In this document: positions 18,222 to 26,829 of the stretch, piece after piece
Position numbering within the stretch: position 1 is the stretch's first letter
Layout: the number at the start of each line of letters is the position of its first letter
Source: Planctomyces sp.
GTDB lineage: Bacteria; Planctomycetota; Planctomycetia; Planctomycetales; Planctomycetaceae
Direction: 5' to 3'
Length of the DNA: 64,000 bases
Assembly (NCBI GenBank): GCA_019636235.1
Contig: JAHBXW010000007.1
Coordinates: 148,642-212,641, forward strand
The notes under the pieces: generated by a model
Database searches by the model: none
What the model was told of the DNA's origin: nothing
The model's input: only the letters and a program-made list of their open reading frames with translations
Program-made: the position numbers and the translations under genes

Positions 18222-19457
18222 TCACTTGATGACCCGGGCGTCGCCGATGACCACGTGTTCCAGCGGACCGGGAGACGCGTGTTGCGGCTGCACGCGAATT
18301 TCCAGTTCGCGGACTCCCTGGATGTCCACGTCGAGCGGCTGCGGGGCGTCGCTCCATTTGACGAGCAGTTCCTGCAGGGGCTTGCCATCGCCGGAAATCA
18401 CGACCTTCAGCTCGGGCGCCGCGCGGGCCAGCTCCGGCGGATTGCCGTCGATGCCGATCACCCCCGACAGGCGGCGATACTCACGGCCCACCCGGAACGT
18501 CGCCGTCACGCCGGAATGCAGCCACAGCCCCCGCGCGAAATCCCGATTGCCGATCCGCAGCGGCTGCCCCACCGCGTTCTGATTCTCATGCACGGCGAAC
18601 ACCGAAGGCGGCAGCAGCAGCGATTCCACATGCTGGACTTCGGCCCGCGGCAGCTCCGCCAGCGACTTCACTTTTCCCAGGGTGAAGTCCAGGGCCGCAA
18701 CCTGCGAAAGGGGGATCGCCGCTCGCAACTCCCCCGCTCCGCGGACCTGCAGCACATCACCGTCCAGCGAGACCTCGCGGGCCATCAGCCGCTGACCGTC
18801 CGTCGTCTGCACTTCACTGACGATCGCGCCTCCCGCCGGCGCCTCGCCCGATGCGAACACCAGCCCGTACACGCGGTCTCGCGGCACGGGAACCTCGCGA
18901 TCGCGCACCAGCAGCGTCACCTGCGCGTCCGTCACATCGCCAATCACGCCAGCCACAAAGTCCAGTGCCTCGCCCTTACGGACAATCAGCAGGTCGTTTC
19001 GCGTCTCCCGGCTCGCATACTCGGCCCAGGCCGCCGCGAGATCCTCGACGGCCGCGGCCAGTCGCACGCTTCGCAGCAGCGTTCCCGGAATCCGCACCGG
19101 CCCGAACGACGTCTCCACCGCCGCGGCACGCTGCCGGAACTGGAACGACGTCGCCCCCAGCCGCGAACCATCCGGCAGGGACACCTCGACGGCCGGCGCC
19201 GCGTCCGATGCGGTCGCCCCCTCCGCCGCCGACCAGCGGACCGACTGCACGTTCTGCAGGTCAAACGCCGTCGTCCCCGCATCTCCGGTCAGCTCGATCC
19301 CGGTCGACGACAGCTTCGTCAGTCCGCTACCCGAAATCGACTCGCCGTCCAGCGTTTCCACCGTGACGGTGCGGCTCGTCTCGCCCGCCGACGGCGCCTC
19401 GTTGTCGACCGGCTGCAGCAGACTCGCCGCCAGCATCACGCACAGGGACGCATTCAT
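18222..19457 (-). CDS. NPCBM/NEW2-domain exported protein
   Basis: A 411-residue protein with a short N-terminal signal-like segment. The middle is beta-rich with repeated short strands (VETLDGESISGSGL, VSLPDGSRLGATSF, VRDREVPVPRDRVYGLVF). The C-terminal 120 residues match the NPCBM/NEW2 domain: IGNRDFARGLWLHSGVTATF (the conserved GL.LHS motif), then EYRRLSGVIGIDG and a closing strand ELEIRVQPQHASPGPLEHVV. NPCBM domains bind carbohydrate, so it may attach to polysaccharide. It is 36 bp downstream of the zinc-ribbon membrane protein gene and likely cotranscribed. Confidence 0.82.
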   Translation of the reverse strand: MNASLCVMLAASLLQPVDNEAPSAGETSRTVTVETLDGESISGSGLTKLSSTGIELTGDAGTTAFDLQNVQSVRWSAAEGATASDAAPAVEVSLPDGSRLGATSFQFRQRAAAVETSFGPVRIPGTLLRSVRLAAAVEDLAAAWAEYASRETRNDLLIVRKGEALDFVAGVIGDVTDAQVTLLVRDREVPVPRDRVYGLVFASGEAPAGGAIVSEVQTTDGQRLMAREVSLDGDVLQVRGAGELRAAIPLSQVAALDFTLGKVKSLAELPRAEVQHVESLLLPPSVFAVHENQNAVGQPLRIGNRDFARGLWLHSGVTATFRVGREYRRLSGVIGIDGNPPELARAAPELKVVISGDGKPLQELLVKWSDAPQPLDVDIQGVRELEIRVQPQHASPGPLEHVVIGDARVIK

Positions 19458-19493
19458 CGGGAACGTGCTCGCGAAACCGGAAACGGAACGTCC

Positions 19494-20582
19494 CTAGTAT
19501 CGCTGGTCCAGTTCGCGGAACCAACCGAGCTTTCGCCGATTGGCGTGATACAGGAACCCCATCAGCGCCATGCACGCCGTCATGGTGAAAAACAGCAGGA
19601 ACCACGAGGCGAACCCCGAGAACCCCGCCAGCAGCAACGTCGCGATGAACCCCGCCGTGTCGGACGGCTGCGGCAGAATGTAGCCGACGCCCATCGACAG
19701 CAGGACCAGGCCGATCATCACGCCCAGCGTCAGGCCATACTTCAGGGGCAGCTTCAGCACCGCCCGCGAGACCGTCCACAGGTTCGCCGCCAGCACCGAC
19801 GTATGCAGCGCCGCGGAGACCACCGCCATGGGCCACAGGCTCAACATCCCCAGCCACAGCGCGAGATCGACGGCCGCCGGAACCTCGACGCCCAGAAATC
19901 GCGACGCCAGGCTCAACACGGCCAGCGGGCTGAAATGCACGAACGTCCCGCCCAGCATCAGCCACAGATCGATCATGATCTCGTCCGCGTCATACGCCGC
20001 GGCCACCGGCAGGTCCGTTTCGTTCTGCGCCGTCGTCCGCAGCGTCTGAAACAGGAAGTAGCTGAGATACCCGACGATCATGATCGTCAACACCATCACA
20101 CCGAGGCCGGACCGCAGCACGAACGGCCCGCTCAACAACATGAAGGGCGCGGCCGTCGACATCGGTCCATACAGCATCGACAGCACGGCGATCGTCAGCA
20201 GCGACTCTTTCTTCAGCGGGAACAGCACGCCTCGCCGCCAGATGTCGAACAGTTCAGCCTGCGACTCTCGCGCCGCGGGCTTCGCCTTCTGGCGAGCGGA
20301 CTTCTCGCGGCGCGGCCGCGCGGCCTGCCTCTCGGAATCCGACGCGGCCGCGCCTGAGACCTGAAACACGCTCGCCATGACGCGCCTCTCCGCGACGCGC
20401 GTCGCTCCGCGGGAAGGCCGCTCCGACGATCCGCGCTCGCCCGCCGCCAGCGCGATCGGCGACGCGTCGTCCTCGGGGATCTGCAGAATCCGGCGACACT
20501 GACCGCAGCGCGCCCGCTGGCCCGCCAGCTCCAGCGGCGCATCGATGCGCGAACCGCATTCGCACAGGACTCGAATCGTCAT
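19494..20582 (-). CDS. Zinc-ribbon membrane protein, function unknown
   Basis: A 362-residue protein. The first 30 residues form a zinc-ribbon-like knuckle: CEC at residues 7-9 and CGQC at residues 26-29. A basic, low-complexity linker (45-105) follows, then five or six hydrophobic segments from about 125 to 340 (ESLLTIAVLSMLYGPMSTAA, VMVLTIMIVGYLSYFLFQTL, LTLGVMIGLVLLSMGVGYIL, GFASWFLLFFTMTACMALMG). Many planctomycete proteins pair a ribbon of this type with a membrane domain; the function is unknown. ATG 20582 begins directly before the ribbon, which supports this start. It is the first gene of a minus-strand run reaching 15650. Confidence 0.78.
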   Translation of the reverse strand: MTIRVLCECGSRIDAPLELAGQRARCGQCRRILQIPEDDASPIALAAGERGSSERPSRGATRVAERRVMASVFQVSGAAASDSERQAARPRREKSARQKAKPAARESQAELFDIWRRGVLFPLKKESLLTIAVLSMLYGPMSTAAPFMLLSGPFVLRSGLGVMVLTIMIVGYLSYFLFQTLRTTAQNETDLPVAAAYDADEIMIDLWLMLGGTFVHFSPLAVLSLASRFLGVEVPAAVDLALWLGMLSLWPMAVVSAALHTSVLAANLWTVSRAVLKLPLKYGLTLGVMIGLVLLSMGVGYILPQPSDTAGFIATLLLAGFSGFASWFLLFFTMTACMALMGFLYHANRRKLGWFRELDQRY

Positions 20583-21122
20583 GACTGGCCCCTGGCTGGT
20601 TGATTTGCGATACGTCGATCCTGCCTGCGAGGTCGTCGCGGCAAGCGCCTCCGCGTGTCGCGAACGGCCGCCCGATCACGCGTCCTGGAACTCAGTCACG
20701 AGCCCCGGAAGGGGGACACGCGCCTGGCGCTCGCTGCATGGCCGAACGTCTCGCAGTGCGAGATGTCGCGAACCTGCAGGCTTACATCGCCCTGACAACG
20801 ACGGATGTGCTGTCGCGGATCACGCGAAGCCAGGGCATTCCGGCCGGAATCCTGCCGAATGCCCGACGCCGAATCGGCGTCCCGGAATTCGCCGCCCCGG
20901 GGACGTCGCGACGCTTCTGTTCGCAACAAAAGGCAATGGAGGAGTTTGCAAACAGCCGCCGCCCGCACGTTCGCGAAGTCCGAAGGAGCGGCCCCCCGTC
21001 TGAGGGTCGGGACTCGGCCGATCTCGGACGGCGCGCCGCACGACTCGAAACCGTGCTGGCCTGCGGTCCCGCATCCGCTACGATGCGCGGTTTCCCTCGA
21101 CCGCTGAACATGGATTGCGACG
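20583..21122. other. Divergent intergenic region, no gene seen
   Basis: 540 bp between divergently transcribed genes. All frames give arginine/proline/serine-rich translations without domain character. A TACGAT box at 21079-21084 could be the -10 of the ABC-F gene, but the -35 is weak. Nothing else is seen. Confidence 0.4.
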
Positions 21123-22904
21123 ATGGCTGTGCTGCTGCAGATCAGGAACGCCCACAAGAGCTACGGCGGCCAGGTGCTCCTGGACGGAGCTGATGCGTCG
21201 ATCACCGACGACGTCAAGGTCGGGTTTGTCGGCCGCAACGGGACCGGCAAGAGCACGCTGCTCAAAATCCTGCTCGGCGAAGAAGACCTCGACAGCGGCG
21301 ATGTCATCCGGCATCCGAAGCTGCGGCTGGGCTATCTCCGCCAGCACGACGCCTTCCAGCCCGAGGAGCCCGTCCTCGAGTTTCTGATGCGCGACAGCGG
21401 CCAGCCCGACTGGAAATGCGGCGAGGTCGCCGGCCAGTTCGAACTCAAAGGCGCCTACCTGGAAGGGCCGATCGGCAAGCTCTCCGGCGGTTGGCAGACG
21501 CGCGTCAAGCTCGCCGCCCTGCTGCTGCACTCGCCGAACCTGCTGCTGCTGGACGAACCGACGAACTTCCTGGATCTGCGGACGCAGATCCTGCTTGAGC
21601 ATTTTCTCCGCGGCTACGAAGAGGCCTGCCTGATCGTCTCGCACGACCGCGGCTTCCTGGGCGCGACGTGCGACCACACGCTCGAACTGGCCCGGGGGAA
21701 GCTCACGATGTTTCCCGGAAAGATCGACGCTTACCTCGAAAATCAGGTGGAACGCCGGGCGCACGACGAGCGGGCGAATGCCGCCGTAATGGCCAAACGC
21801 CGCCATCTCGAAGAGTTCATCGCCAAGAACAAAGCGCGGGCCAGCACGGCGACCCGCGCCAAATCCAAAGAGAAGCAGCTCGAAAAACTCGACACCGTCG
21901 ACATTGCGGCCGACGAGCCGACGGTCAGCATCCGCGCGCCGCAGGTCGAGCCGCGGCGCGGGGCGGCGCTCCGCTGCGTCGACGTGACCATCGGCTATCC
22001 CGAGCGGACGATCGCCTCGGACATCCGCGTGGATGTCGATCATGGCATGCGGGCGGCCGTCGTGGGGGACAATGGCCAGGGCAAAACGACCTTTCTGCGG
22101 ACCATCGTGGACTCGCTTCCCGCGCTGACCGGCGAAGTCCGCTGGGGCCACGGCTGCAGCGTCGGGATTTATGCCCAGCACGTGTACTCCAGCCTGCCGC
22201 CGAAACAGACCGTGCTCGAGTTCCTGGAGAACACCGCGCCGGCCGGAACCAAGATGCAGGAGGTTCTCAACGGCGCGGCCTCGCTGCTGTTCCGCGGCGG
22301 CGATGTGAAGAAGAAGATCTCCGTGCTCTCCGGGGGCGAGCGCGCCCGGCTCTGCCTCGCCGGGCTGATGCTCAGCCAGCACAACATCCTGGTGCTCGAC
22401 GAACCCGGCAACCACCTGGACGTCGAGACGGTCGATTCTCTGGCCGAGGCGCTGCTGGCCTACAAGGGGACGATCATCTTCACCAGCCACGACCGCCACT
22501 TCATGAAGCGGCTGGCGACGACGGTCATCGAAGTCCGGGATGGGCGAGTCATCAACTACCAGGGGAATTACGACTCGTACGTTTACGCGGTCAACAAGGA
22601 GATCGAGGCGGGCGAGCGCGAACTGGCGACACGGATGTCCAAAGCCCCGGCCGAGGCGCTCGCCGCCCGCGGCAAGCCCGCGAAACGGAACGACCGGGAC
22701 GCTCGCAAGGAACTGGGCGTGCTGGAAAAGACGATCGCCCGGCTCGACGACCAGAAGAAGACCGTCAACGCTCGATTGCTGGAGACGACCGACCCGCACG
22801 AGGCCATGCAGCTGCACAGCGAACTGGAAGAGGTCCAGCAGCAGCTCACTGAGGCGGAGGACCGCTGGTGCGCGCTGCAGGAAGAACTCGGCGAGTGGGG
22901 CTGA
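21123..22904 (+). CDS. ABC-F family ATP-binding protein
   Basis: A 593-residue soluble ATPase with two ABC domains and no membrane part, the ABC-F layout of ribosome-associated translation factors (Uup/EttA type). Domain 1 has Walker A GRNGTGKS (37-44), signature LSGGWQTR (about 120) and LLLLDEPTNFLDL. The inter-domain linker (about 210-280) is Lys/Arg/Glu-rich with the P-site tRNA interaction motif region. Domain 2 has Walker A GDNGQGKTT (about 316), signature LSGGERARL (about 402) and DEPGNHLD. The last 90 residues form a charged coiled coil as in Uup. In domain 2 the usual Thr of DEPTNHLD is Gly, an odd substitution next to Walker B. It most likely works on stalled or special-state ribosomes. 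Confidence 0.93.
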   Translation: MAVLLQIRNAHKSYGGQVLLDGADASITDDVKVGFVGRNGTGKSTLLKILLGEEDLDSGDVIRHPKLRLGYLRQHDAFQPEEPVLEFLMRDSGQPDWKCGEVAGQFELKGAYLEGPIGKLSGGWQTRVKLAALLLHSPNLLLLDEPTNFLDLRTQILLEHFLRGYEEACLIVSHDRGFLGATCDHTLELARGKLTMFPGKIDAYLENQVERRAHDERANAAVMAKRRHLEEFIAKNKARASTATRAKSKEKQLEKLDTVDIAADEPTVSIRAPQVEPRRGAALRCVDVTIGYPERTIASDIRVDVDHGMRAAVVGDNGQGKTTFLRTIVDSLPALTGEVRWGHGCSVGIYAQHVYSSLPPKQTVLEFLENTAPAGTKMQEVLNGAASLLFRGGDVKKKISVLSGGERARLCLAGLMLSQHNILVLDEPGNHLDVETVDSLAEALLAYKGTIIFTSHDRHFMKRLATTVIEVRDGRVINYQGNYDSYVYAVNKEIEAGERELATRMSKAPAEALAARGKPAKRNDRDARKELGVLEKTIARLDDQKKTVNARLLETTDPHEAMQLHSELEEVQQQLTEAEDRWCALQEELGEWG

Positions 22905-22949
22905 TCCCGCAGGGGCGCGACGCGCCTTCGCGCGCGATCGTCGACAATC

Positions 22950-24266
22950 TCAGGAGCCGGCCGCGGCGGACGCCCTGCTGCCGGCCTCGCCCCCCGCGCC
23001 CGGGCGCGGTTCCGGACGCACCGGCTGCCCCGGCCGCAGACGCTCGTTGCCTTCGACGACGATCAGGTCCCCCGCGTTGAGGTCGCCGATCACCTGGATC
23101 CGGTCTTCGCTCGAGACGCCGAGTTGCACCGGAACGGCCCGCACCGACGACGGCGTCTCTCCCGCGGCGGGCGTCACGACGTACAGGATCGGCGCCGGAC
23201 CCCCCAGCACGATTGCATCCTTCGGGGCCAGCAGCGCCTTGACCGGCGGACCGACCGCCAGCGTCACCCGCGCGAACATCCCGACCTTCAATTGCGGACC
23301 CGCATCGTCGACCGTGTTCGCCACCCGGATCCGCACTGGAAACGTCCGCGATCGCGCGTCCGCCTGCGGAATCACGGCCGCCACCTTCCCCGTGAACACG
23401 CATTCCGGCAGCGCCGTCACCTCCACCCGCGCCACCTCGTTCAGCGACACCCCGCTGATGAAGTTCTCCAGCACCGGGATCTCGACGTCCACCTGATCCA
23501 GTTCGACGATCTCCGCGACCTGGTCCCCCTGCATCAGCCAGTGGCCGATCTCGGTGAACTCCGACGTCACGAAGCCGTCGAACGGGGCGAACATCGTGTG
23601 CCGATCCAACTGCTCGGACAGCCGTTCCACTTCCGCCTGCTGCGCGGCGACCAGCGCCGCCGCCTGGGCGATCTTCTCCTTGCGCGGCCCTTCCTCGAGC
23701 AGCCGCAGCGTCGCGCGGGCGTTCCGCAGCGAGGCCTCGGACTGGCGGAACATCGAAGCGTCCTCGTCCTGCTGCCGCTTGGTGGCGGCGACGCCCAGGG
23801 CTTCGGTCCGCTGGCGGTTCAGGCGGCGCATTTCGAACAGCGCCTCGGCCTCGTCGACGCTGGCCCGCGCCTGTTCAATCTCGTCGGGACGAAACCCGGC
23901 CTCCAACTCGCCGAGTTCCGCCTCGCGGGCCCGCAGCGCCGCTTTGGCGTTGTCGAGTTCGGCCTGGATGATGCCGGTTCGCAGCTTGGCGATTGGCTGC
24001 CCCTTGGCCACTCGGTCCCCTTCGTTCACCAGAAACTGCTCGACGCGTCCGGCGGCCGCGCTGCCGACGGTGCTGCGGCGCATGGGGCGGATCGAACCGA
24101 CGAACGTCTGCCCTTCGGAGACGTCCGTTTCGCGGAGCGGTTCGACATAGACCTTGGGGGGCGGGAAGCCGCCGGGCTGCCCGAGCGCGTATTGCGGAAC
24201 GCACAGGGCCGCGAACGTCAGGCAGGCCGCCAACTGAATCACAACGCGTCGCATGACCGAATCCAT
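22950..24266 (-). CDS. HlyD/RND-type periplasmic efflux adaptor
   Basis: A 438-residue membrane-fusion protein. After a signal segment (MRRVVIQLAACLTFAALCV) comes the first half of a biotinyl-lipoyl-like domain (GSAAAGRVEQFLVNEGDRVAKGQ) and then a long alpha-helical hairpin rich in Glu/Ala/Arg (about 105-215). The second lipoyl half follows (TMFAPFDGFVTSEFTEIGHW), then a beta-barrel (VARVEVTALPECVFTGKVAAV) and a membrane-proximal domain (VVTPAAGETPSSVRAVPVQLG). Such proteins connect an inner-membrane pump to the outer membrane, but no RND pump or TolC gene is next to it. An ATG at 24254 is an alternative start. It converges on the ABC-F gene with a 45 bp gap. Confidence 0.88.
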   Translation of the reverse strand: MDSVMRRVVIQLAACLTFAALCVPQYALGQPGGFPPPKVYVEPLRETDVSEGQTFVGSIRPMRRSTVGSAAAGRVEQFLVNEGDRVAKGQPIAKLRTGIIQAELDNAKAALRAREAELGELEAGFRPDEIEQARASVDEAEALFEMRRLNRQRTEALGVAATKRQQDEDASMFRQSEASLRNARATLRLLEEGPRKEKIAQAAALVAAQQAEVERLSEQLDRHTMFAPFDGFVTSEFTEIGHWLMQGDQVAEIVELDQVDVEIPVLENFISGVSLNEVARVEVTALPECVFTGKVAAVIPQADARSRTFPVRIRVANTVDDAGPQLKVGMFARVTLAVGPPVKALLAPKDAIVLGGPAPILYVVTPAAGETPSSVRAVPVQLGVSSEDRIQVIGDLNAGDLIVVEGNERLRPGQPVRPEPRPGAGGEAGSRASAAAGS

Positions 24267-24381
24267 CAACCGCGGGTTCGACGGAGCATCTGGACAATGT
24301 CCACTGTCAGCATAGCGGTCGCGGCGACAGCGACACAGCGCGGACATGACCGGGTTGGCGTCCCTGCCCGGCGGACGGTCC

Positions 24382-24825
24382 TCAGGCGGCCCCGATCAGC
24401 GACGCCGGCGGCTGCATCCCCCGCAGCCGGTTGATGCCGATCACCTCCAGCAGCTGCAGCAGTTCCTCGCGCGTGCAATCCACCGATTCGGCCCGCCACA
24501 GGTAGTGCAGGTTCTCCCAGCGGTCGACGATGAACCGCTGCATGACGTACTGCACGACATCGTGCCGCGGCGCCTCGGCGGGGGCCAGCCGGCCGAACTC
24601 CGCGTCCTCAAATTCCAGGTAGCGATGCAGCCCGTACAGGTGCTGGAGGCGTTTCCACCGGACGAAGGTCGGCCAGTAGCGGCGCACCCATTCGCTGCGG
24701 GCCCAATGTCCGACGTCGCGACAACAGCGTTCGCTTTCCAGCCATTTGAAAGCGTCAGCCTCACGGAGCGCCTCTTCATACAGGCTCAACGCCGGCAGAT
24801 GGGAAGGCGATTTGCAATCCTGCAT
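24382..24825 (-). CDS. Conserved small protein, function unknown
   Basis: A 147-residue protein beginning MQDCKSPSHLPALSLYEEAL. It is helical and rich in Trp, Tyr, Arg and Glu: HWARSEWVRRYWPTFVRWKR, YGLHRYLEFEDAEFGRL, HDVVQYVMQRFIVDRWENLH. There is no signal peptide or membrane segment. The start at 24825 is chosen because the frame upstream (to 24960) reads as low-complexity. I do not recognise a family; the amino-acid composition and clean codon bias support a real gene. It lies 115 bp upstream of the efflux adaptor gene in the same orientation. Confidence 0.65.
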   Translation of the reverse strand: MQDCKSPSHLPALSLYEEALREADAFKWLESERCCRDVGHWARSEWVRRYWPTFVRWKRLQHLYGLHRYLEFEDAEFGRLAPAEAPRHDVVQYVMQRFIVDRWENLHYLWRAESVDCTREELLQLLEVIGINRLRGMQPPASLIGAA

Positions 24826-25397
24826 CACGCACGTCTCGGAAGGTGATCGCCCTGATGGAGTTCCGATGCGGCAGGCCGCGTCGGAGACACTCCCCCTCAC
24901 ACAGGACGAGGTCCGCAGGAGAACGTTAGTTTCCGGGGAATTCGATTTCAAGACGACCACCCCCGCAGAGCGCCGGGCTCCCCGCGACGGGCTCGGGCCC
25001 TGGTCGGCTTCCGAGCCGCGCCCCCGCCGACCCTGCCGATTCCTCGTCGGCCTGCGGAGGCCGGGAAATCACTCGGGCGGACGTCGTAACTGCCCGGGGC
25101 CACGCCGGTTCGGAGCGGTTTCCCCTCCCGAAGTCCGAGCTTTCCGGGAAAACGACTTGCGAAAATTTTCCCGCGAGTCGAAAAAACTGCGAACCGGATT
25201 CGTCCGGGACGGGTCAGAATGCGTACGGGAGAGTGTTGTCCCAGTCAGGCCGGCCGAGAAAGGCCGCGCCGCCGGAGACCGCTCAGTTCGGACTTTGTCG
25301 GTCCGGGCTTGTCCGCCCCCCGGGGTCGGACACTCAACTGCTTTCATTGCTGAGGTGTTTCCCGAGGTCGGCGGCATAGACCGCCTGGAGGTGTGCG
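24826..25397. other. Intergenic region, no confident gene
   Basis: 572 bp without a convincing gene. The most notable part is an AT-rich patch near 25155-25190 (runs of A and T in a GC-rich background) that could mark a promoter, but no clear -35/-10 pair is seen. Confidence 0.35.
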
Positions 25398-25712
25398 ATG
25401 GATACGGTCACCACGATTTGCGGCACGAATGTCAATGGCGTCTCCGTCCAGACGGGCGGGATGGTCGTCGGCGTCGCCGTGCGTGGTGATCGCGCCCTCG
25501 TGCGCGATTTCGGGAAACGGCATCTTCAGCCGTCCCATCGATCGAGCTCGCTACTGCGGTCGTATGCCGTCTCGGCAACCGCAGCTGTCGAACCCGCGCA
25601 GCGTTTGCGCGGACCGTCGATCGATCTCTCGATGCCACGTCGGAGCCCCGCCCCGACGCTCGAACTGCCGCCCGCCGCCTGGGCGGCGCTCGTGCTCGCC
25701 AGAGCCGCCTGA
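25398..25712 (+). CDS. Possible small or broken gene
   Basis: A 104-codon frame that begins with a good ribosome binding site (GGAGG, 6 bases before ATG). The first 40 residues (MDTVTTICGTNVNGVSVQTG, then GVAVRGDRALVRDFG) look protein-like, while the rest turns into Arg/Ser/Pro-rich sequence. The opening resembles the N-termini of OsmC-family proteins (an NGV motif after a short strand), so this could be the stump of a frameshifted OsmC-like gene, but the match is short and I hold it loosely. It may also be a genuine small protein, or a chance frame. The 282 bp after it up to the sigma-factor gene hold nothing else. Confidence 0.3.
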   Translation: MDTVTTICGTNVNGVSVQTGGMVVGVAVRGDRALVRDFGKRHLQPSHRSSSLLRSYAVSATAAVEPAQRLRGPSIDLSMPRRSPAPTLELPPAAWAALVLARAA

Positions 25713-25994
25713 GCGCCGTTTCGCAGCAGCCTGCAGTTCGACGCCGAGGATTGGCTCCGGGGAATCTGATTCCCCAGGCCGACTCCACGGTGGTTGCCCG
25801 TTTCGGTTCCGCAGCCCCGGCGTTTTCACCCGGCTGGTTCGCGCCCGAGGCAGGCGTCCTCCCACGGCGATCAACCGCATCGATGTCTTGAGCCGGAAGG
25901 AGCGTTCCTTCCGTGAACCGGCGCCCGCATGACCGCGACGCCGGAAGCGATCATCCGCTCTCAGTTTTCCCCCCGGGACAGGGGGAGCACCATC

Positions 25995-26546
25995 ATGCAG
26001 GACAACACTCTCATCGCTTTGGTTCGGGCGGCGCAGCAGGGGGACGCGGAGGCGTTCGGCGCGCTCGCCCGGGAATTCGAGTCCAGCGTCTATGGCGTCG
26101 TCATGCGGCGGCTGCGGAACTCCGCGGAAGCCGCAGAGGTCACCCAGGACGTGTTCCTCCGCGCCTTCCGGAAGCTGAATCAGCTCCGCGAGCCCGAACG
26201 CTTCGTCGGCTGGCTCAAGCGGATCGCCGTGCGCCTGTCCATCAACCGGGCGACGCGGCGGCCGAATGAGTCCATCCAGCCCCCGGAACTGTTCGACTCG
26301 CGCCAGCACTCGCCGGATCAGCCCCTCGACCGCATGCTCCGCCGGGAGCGCGCGAACGAGGTCCGCGAGGGACTGTCGCAGCTCAAGCCGCTCGATCGGG
26401 ACACGCTCATCGCGTTCTACTTCGAGGGGCGGTCGCTCAAGGAGCTGAGCGTCCGGTACGACAGTCCGGTCGGAACAATCAAGCGGCGTCTGCACACGGC
26501 CCGAAACCGGCTGCGGGCGGCCATGTCCGAGTTCCAGCCGGTGTGA
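25995..26546 (+). CDS. ECF-type RNA polymerase sigma factor
   Basis: A 183-residue sigma factor with only regions 2 and 4. Region 2 includes YGVVMRRLRNSAEAAEVTQD and VFLRAFRKLNQLREPERF (core binding and -10 recognition, residues about 30-85). Region 4 includes LKPLDRDTLIAFYFEGRSLK and SPVGTIKRRLHTARNRLR (helix-turn-helix for -35 recognition, about 125-175). The start at 25995 (MQDNTLIALVRAAQQGD) has AGGGGGAG about 8 bases upstream; the ATG at 25929 would add 22 non-family residues. No anti-sigma factor gene lies beside it, so control may be by transcription or by a distant partner. A hairpin terminator follows. Confidence 0.92.
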   Translation: MQDNTLIALVRAAQQGDAEAFGALAREFESSVYGVVMRRLRNSAEAAEVTQDVFLRAFRKLNQLREPERFVGWLKRIAVRLSINRATRRPNESIQPPELFDSRQHSPDQPLDRMLRRERANEVREGLSQLKPLDRDTLIAFYFEGRSLKELSVRYDSPVGTIKRRLHTARNRLRAAMSEFQPV

Positions 26547-26577
26547 ACGTCATTGCGCTGGCCGACGTGTGAACCAG

Positions 26578-26611
26578 GCCCGGGGAAGCTGCGCGCTTCT
26601 CCGGGCTTGTT
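26578..26611 (+). terminator. Rho-independent terminator after the sigma-factor gene
   Basis: GCCCGGGGAAGC (26578-26589) pairs with GCTTCTCCGGGC (26595-26606) with one G-T wobble and a 5-base loop, then TTGTT. It lies 31 bp after the stop codon. Confidence 0.7.
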
Positions 26612-26829
26612 GCGTTCCGGATGTAGCGGATGCGCCGCGCGGAGCATCTGGTGAGAATCCGCAGCCGCCACCGCGCCGCATTCCGGAAGAAACCTGAAGA
26701 AATCCTTATCCCACGACTGTAGCGTTCAGGGGAGGTCCGCCGGCGTGGTGTCGATTCGTCCGGCGGGATCCAAGTCGCGGATCGGGCGCCAGCCGCCTTC
26801 TTCCGCGGGTTCCTCAGGCGACGCTTCCC

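Noticed and set aside
17010..20357. A 1115-codon plus-strand open frame
   Set aside because: It runs opposite four minus-strand genes with recognisable domains and is Arg/Pro/His-rich without motifs.
21078..22817. A 579-codon minus-strand open frame
   Set aside because: It is antisense to the ABC-F gene, whose motifs are unmistakable.
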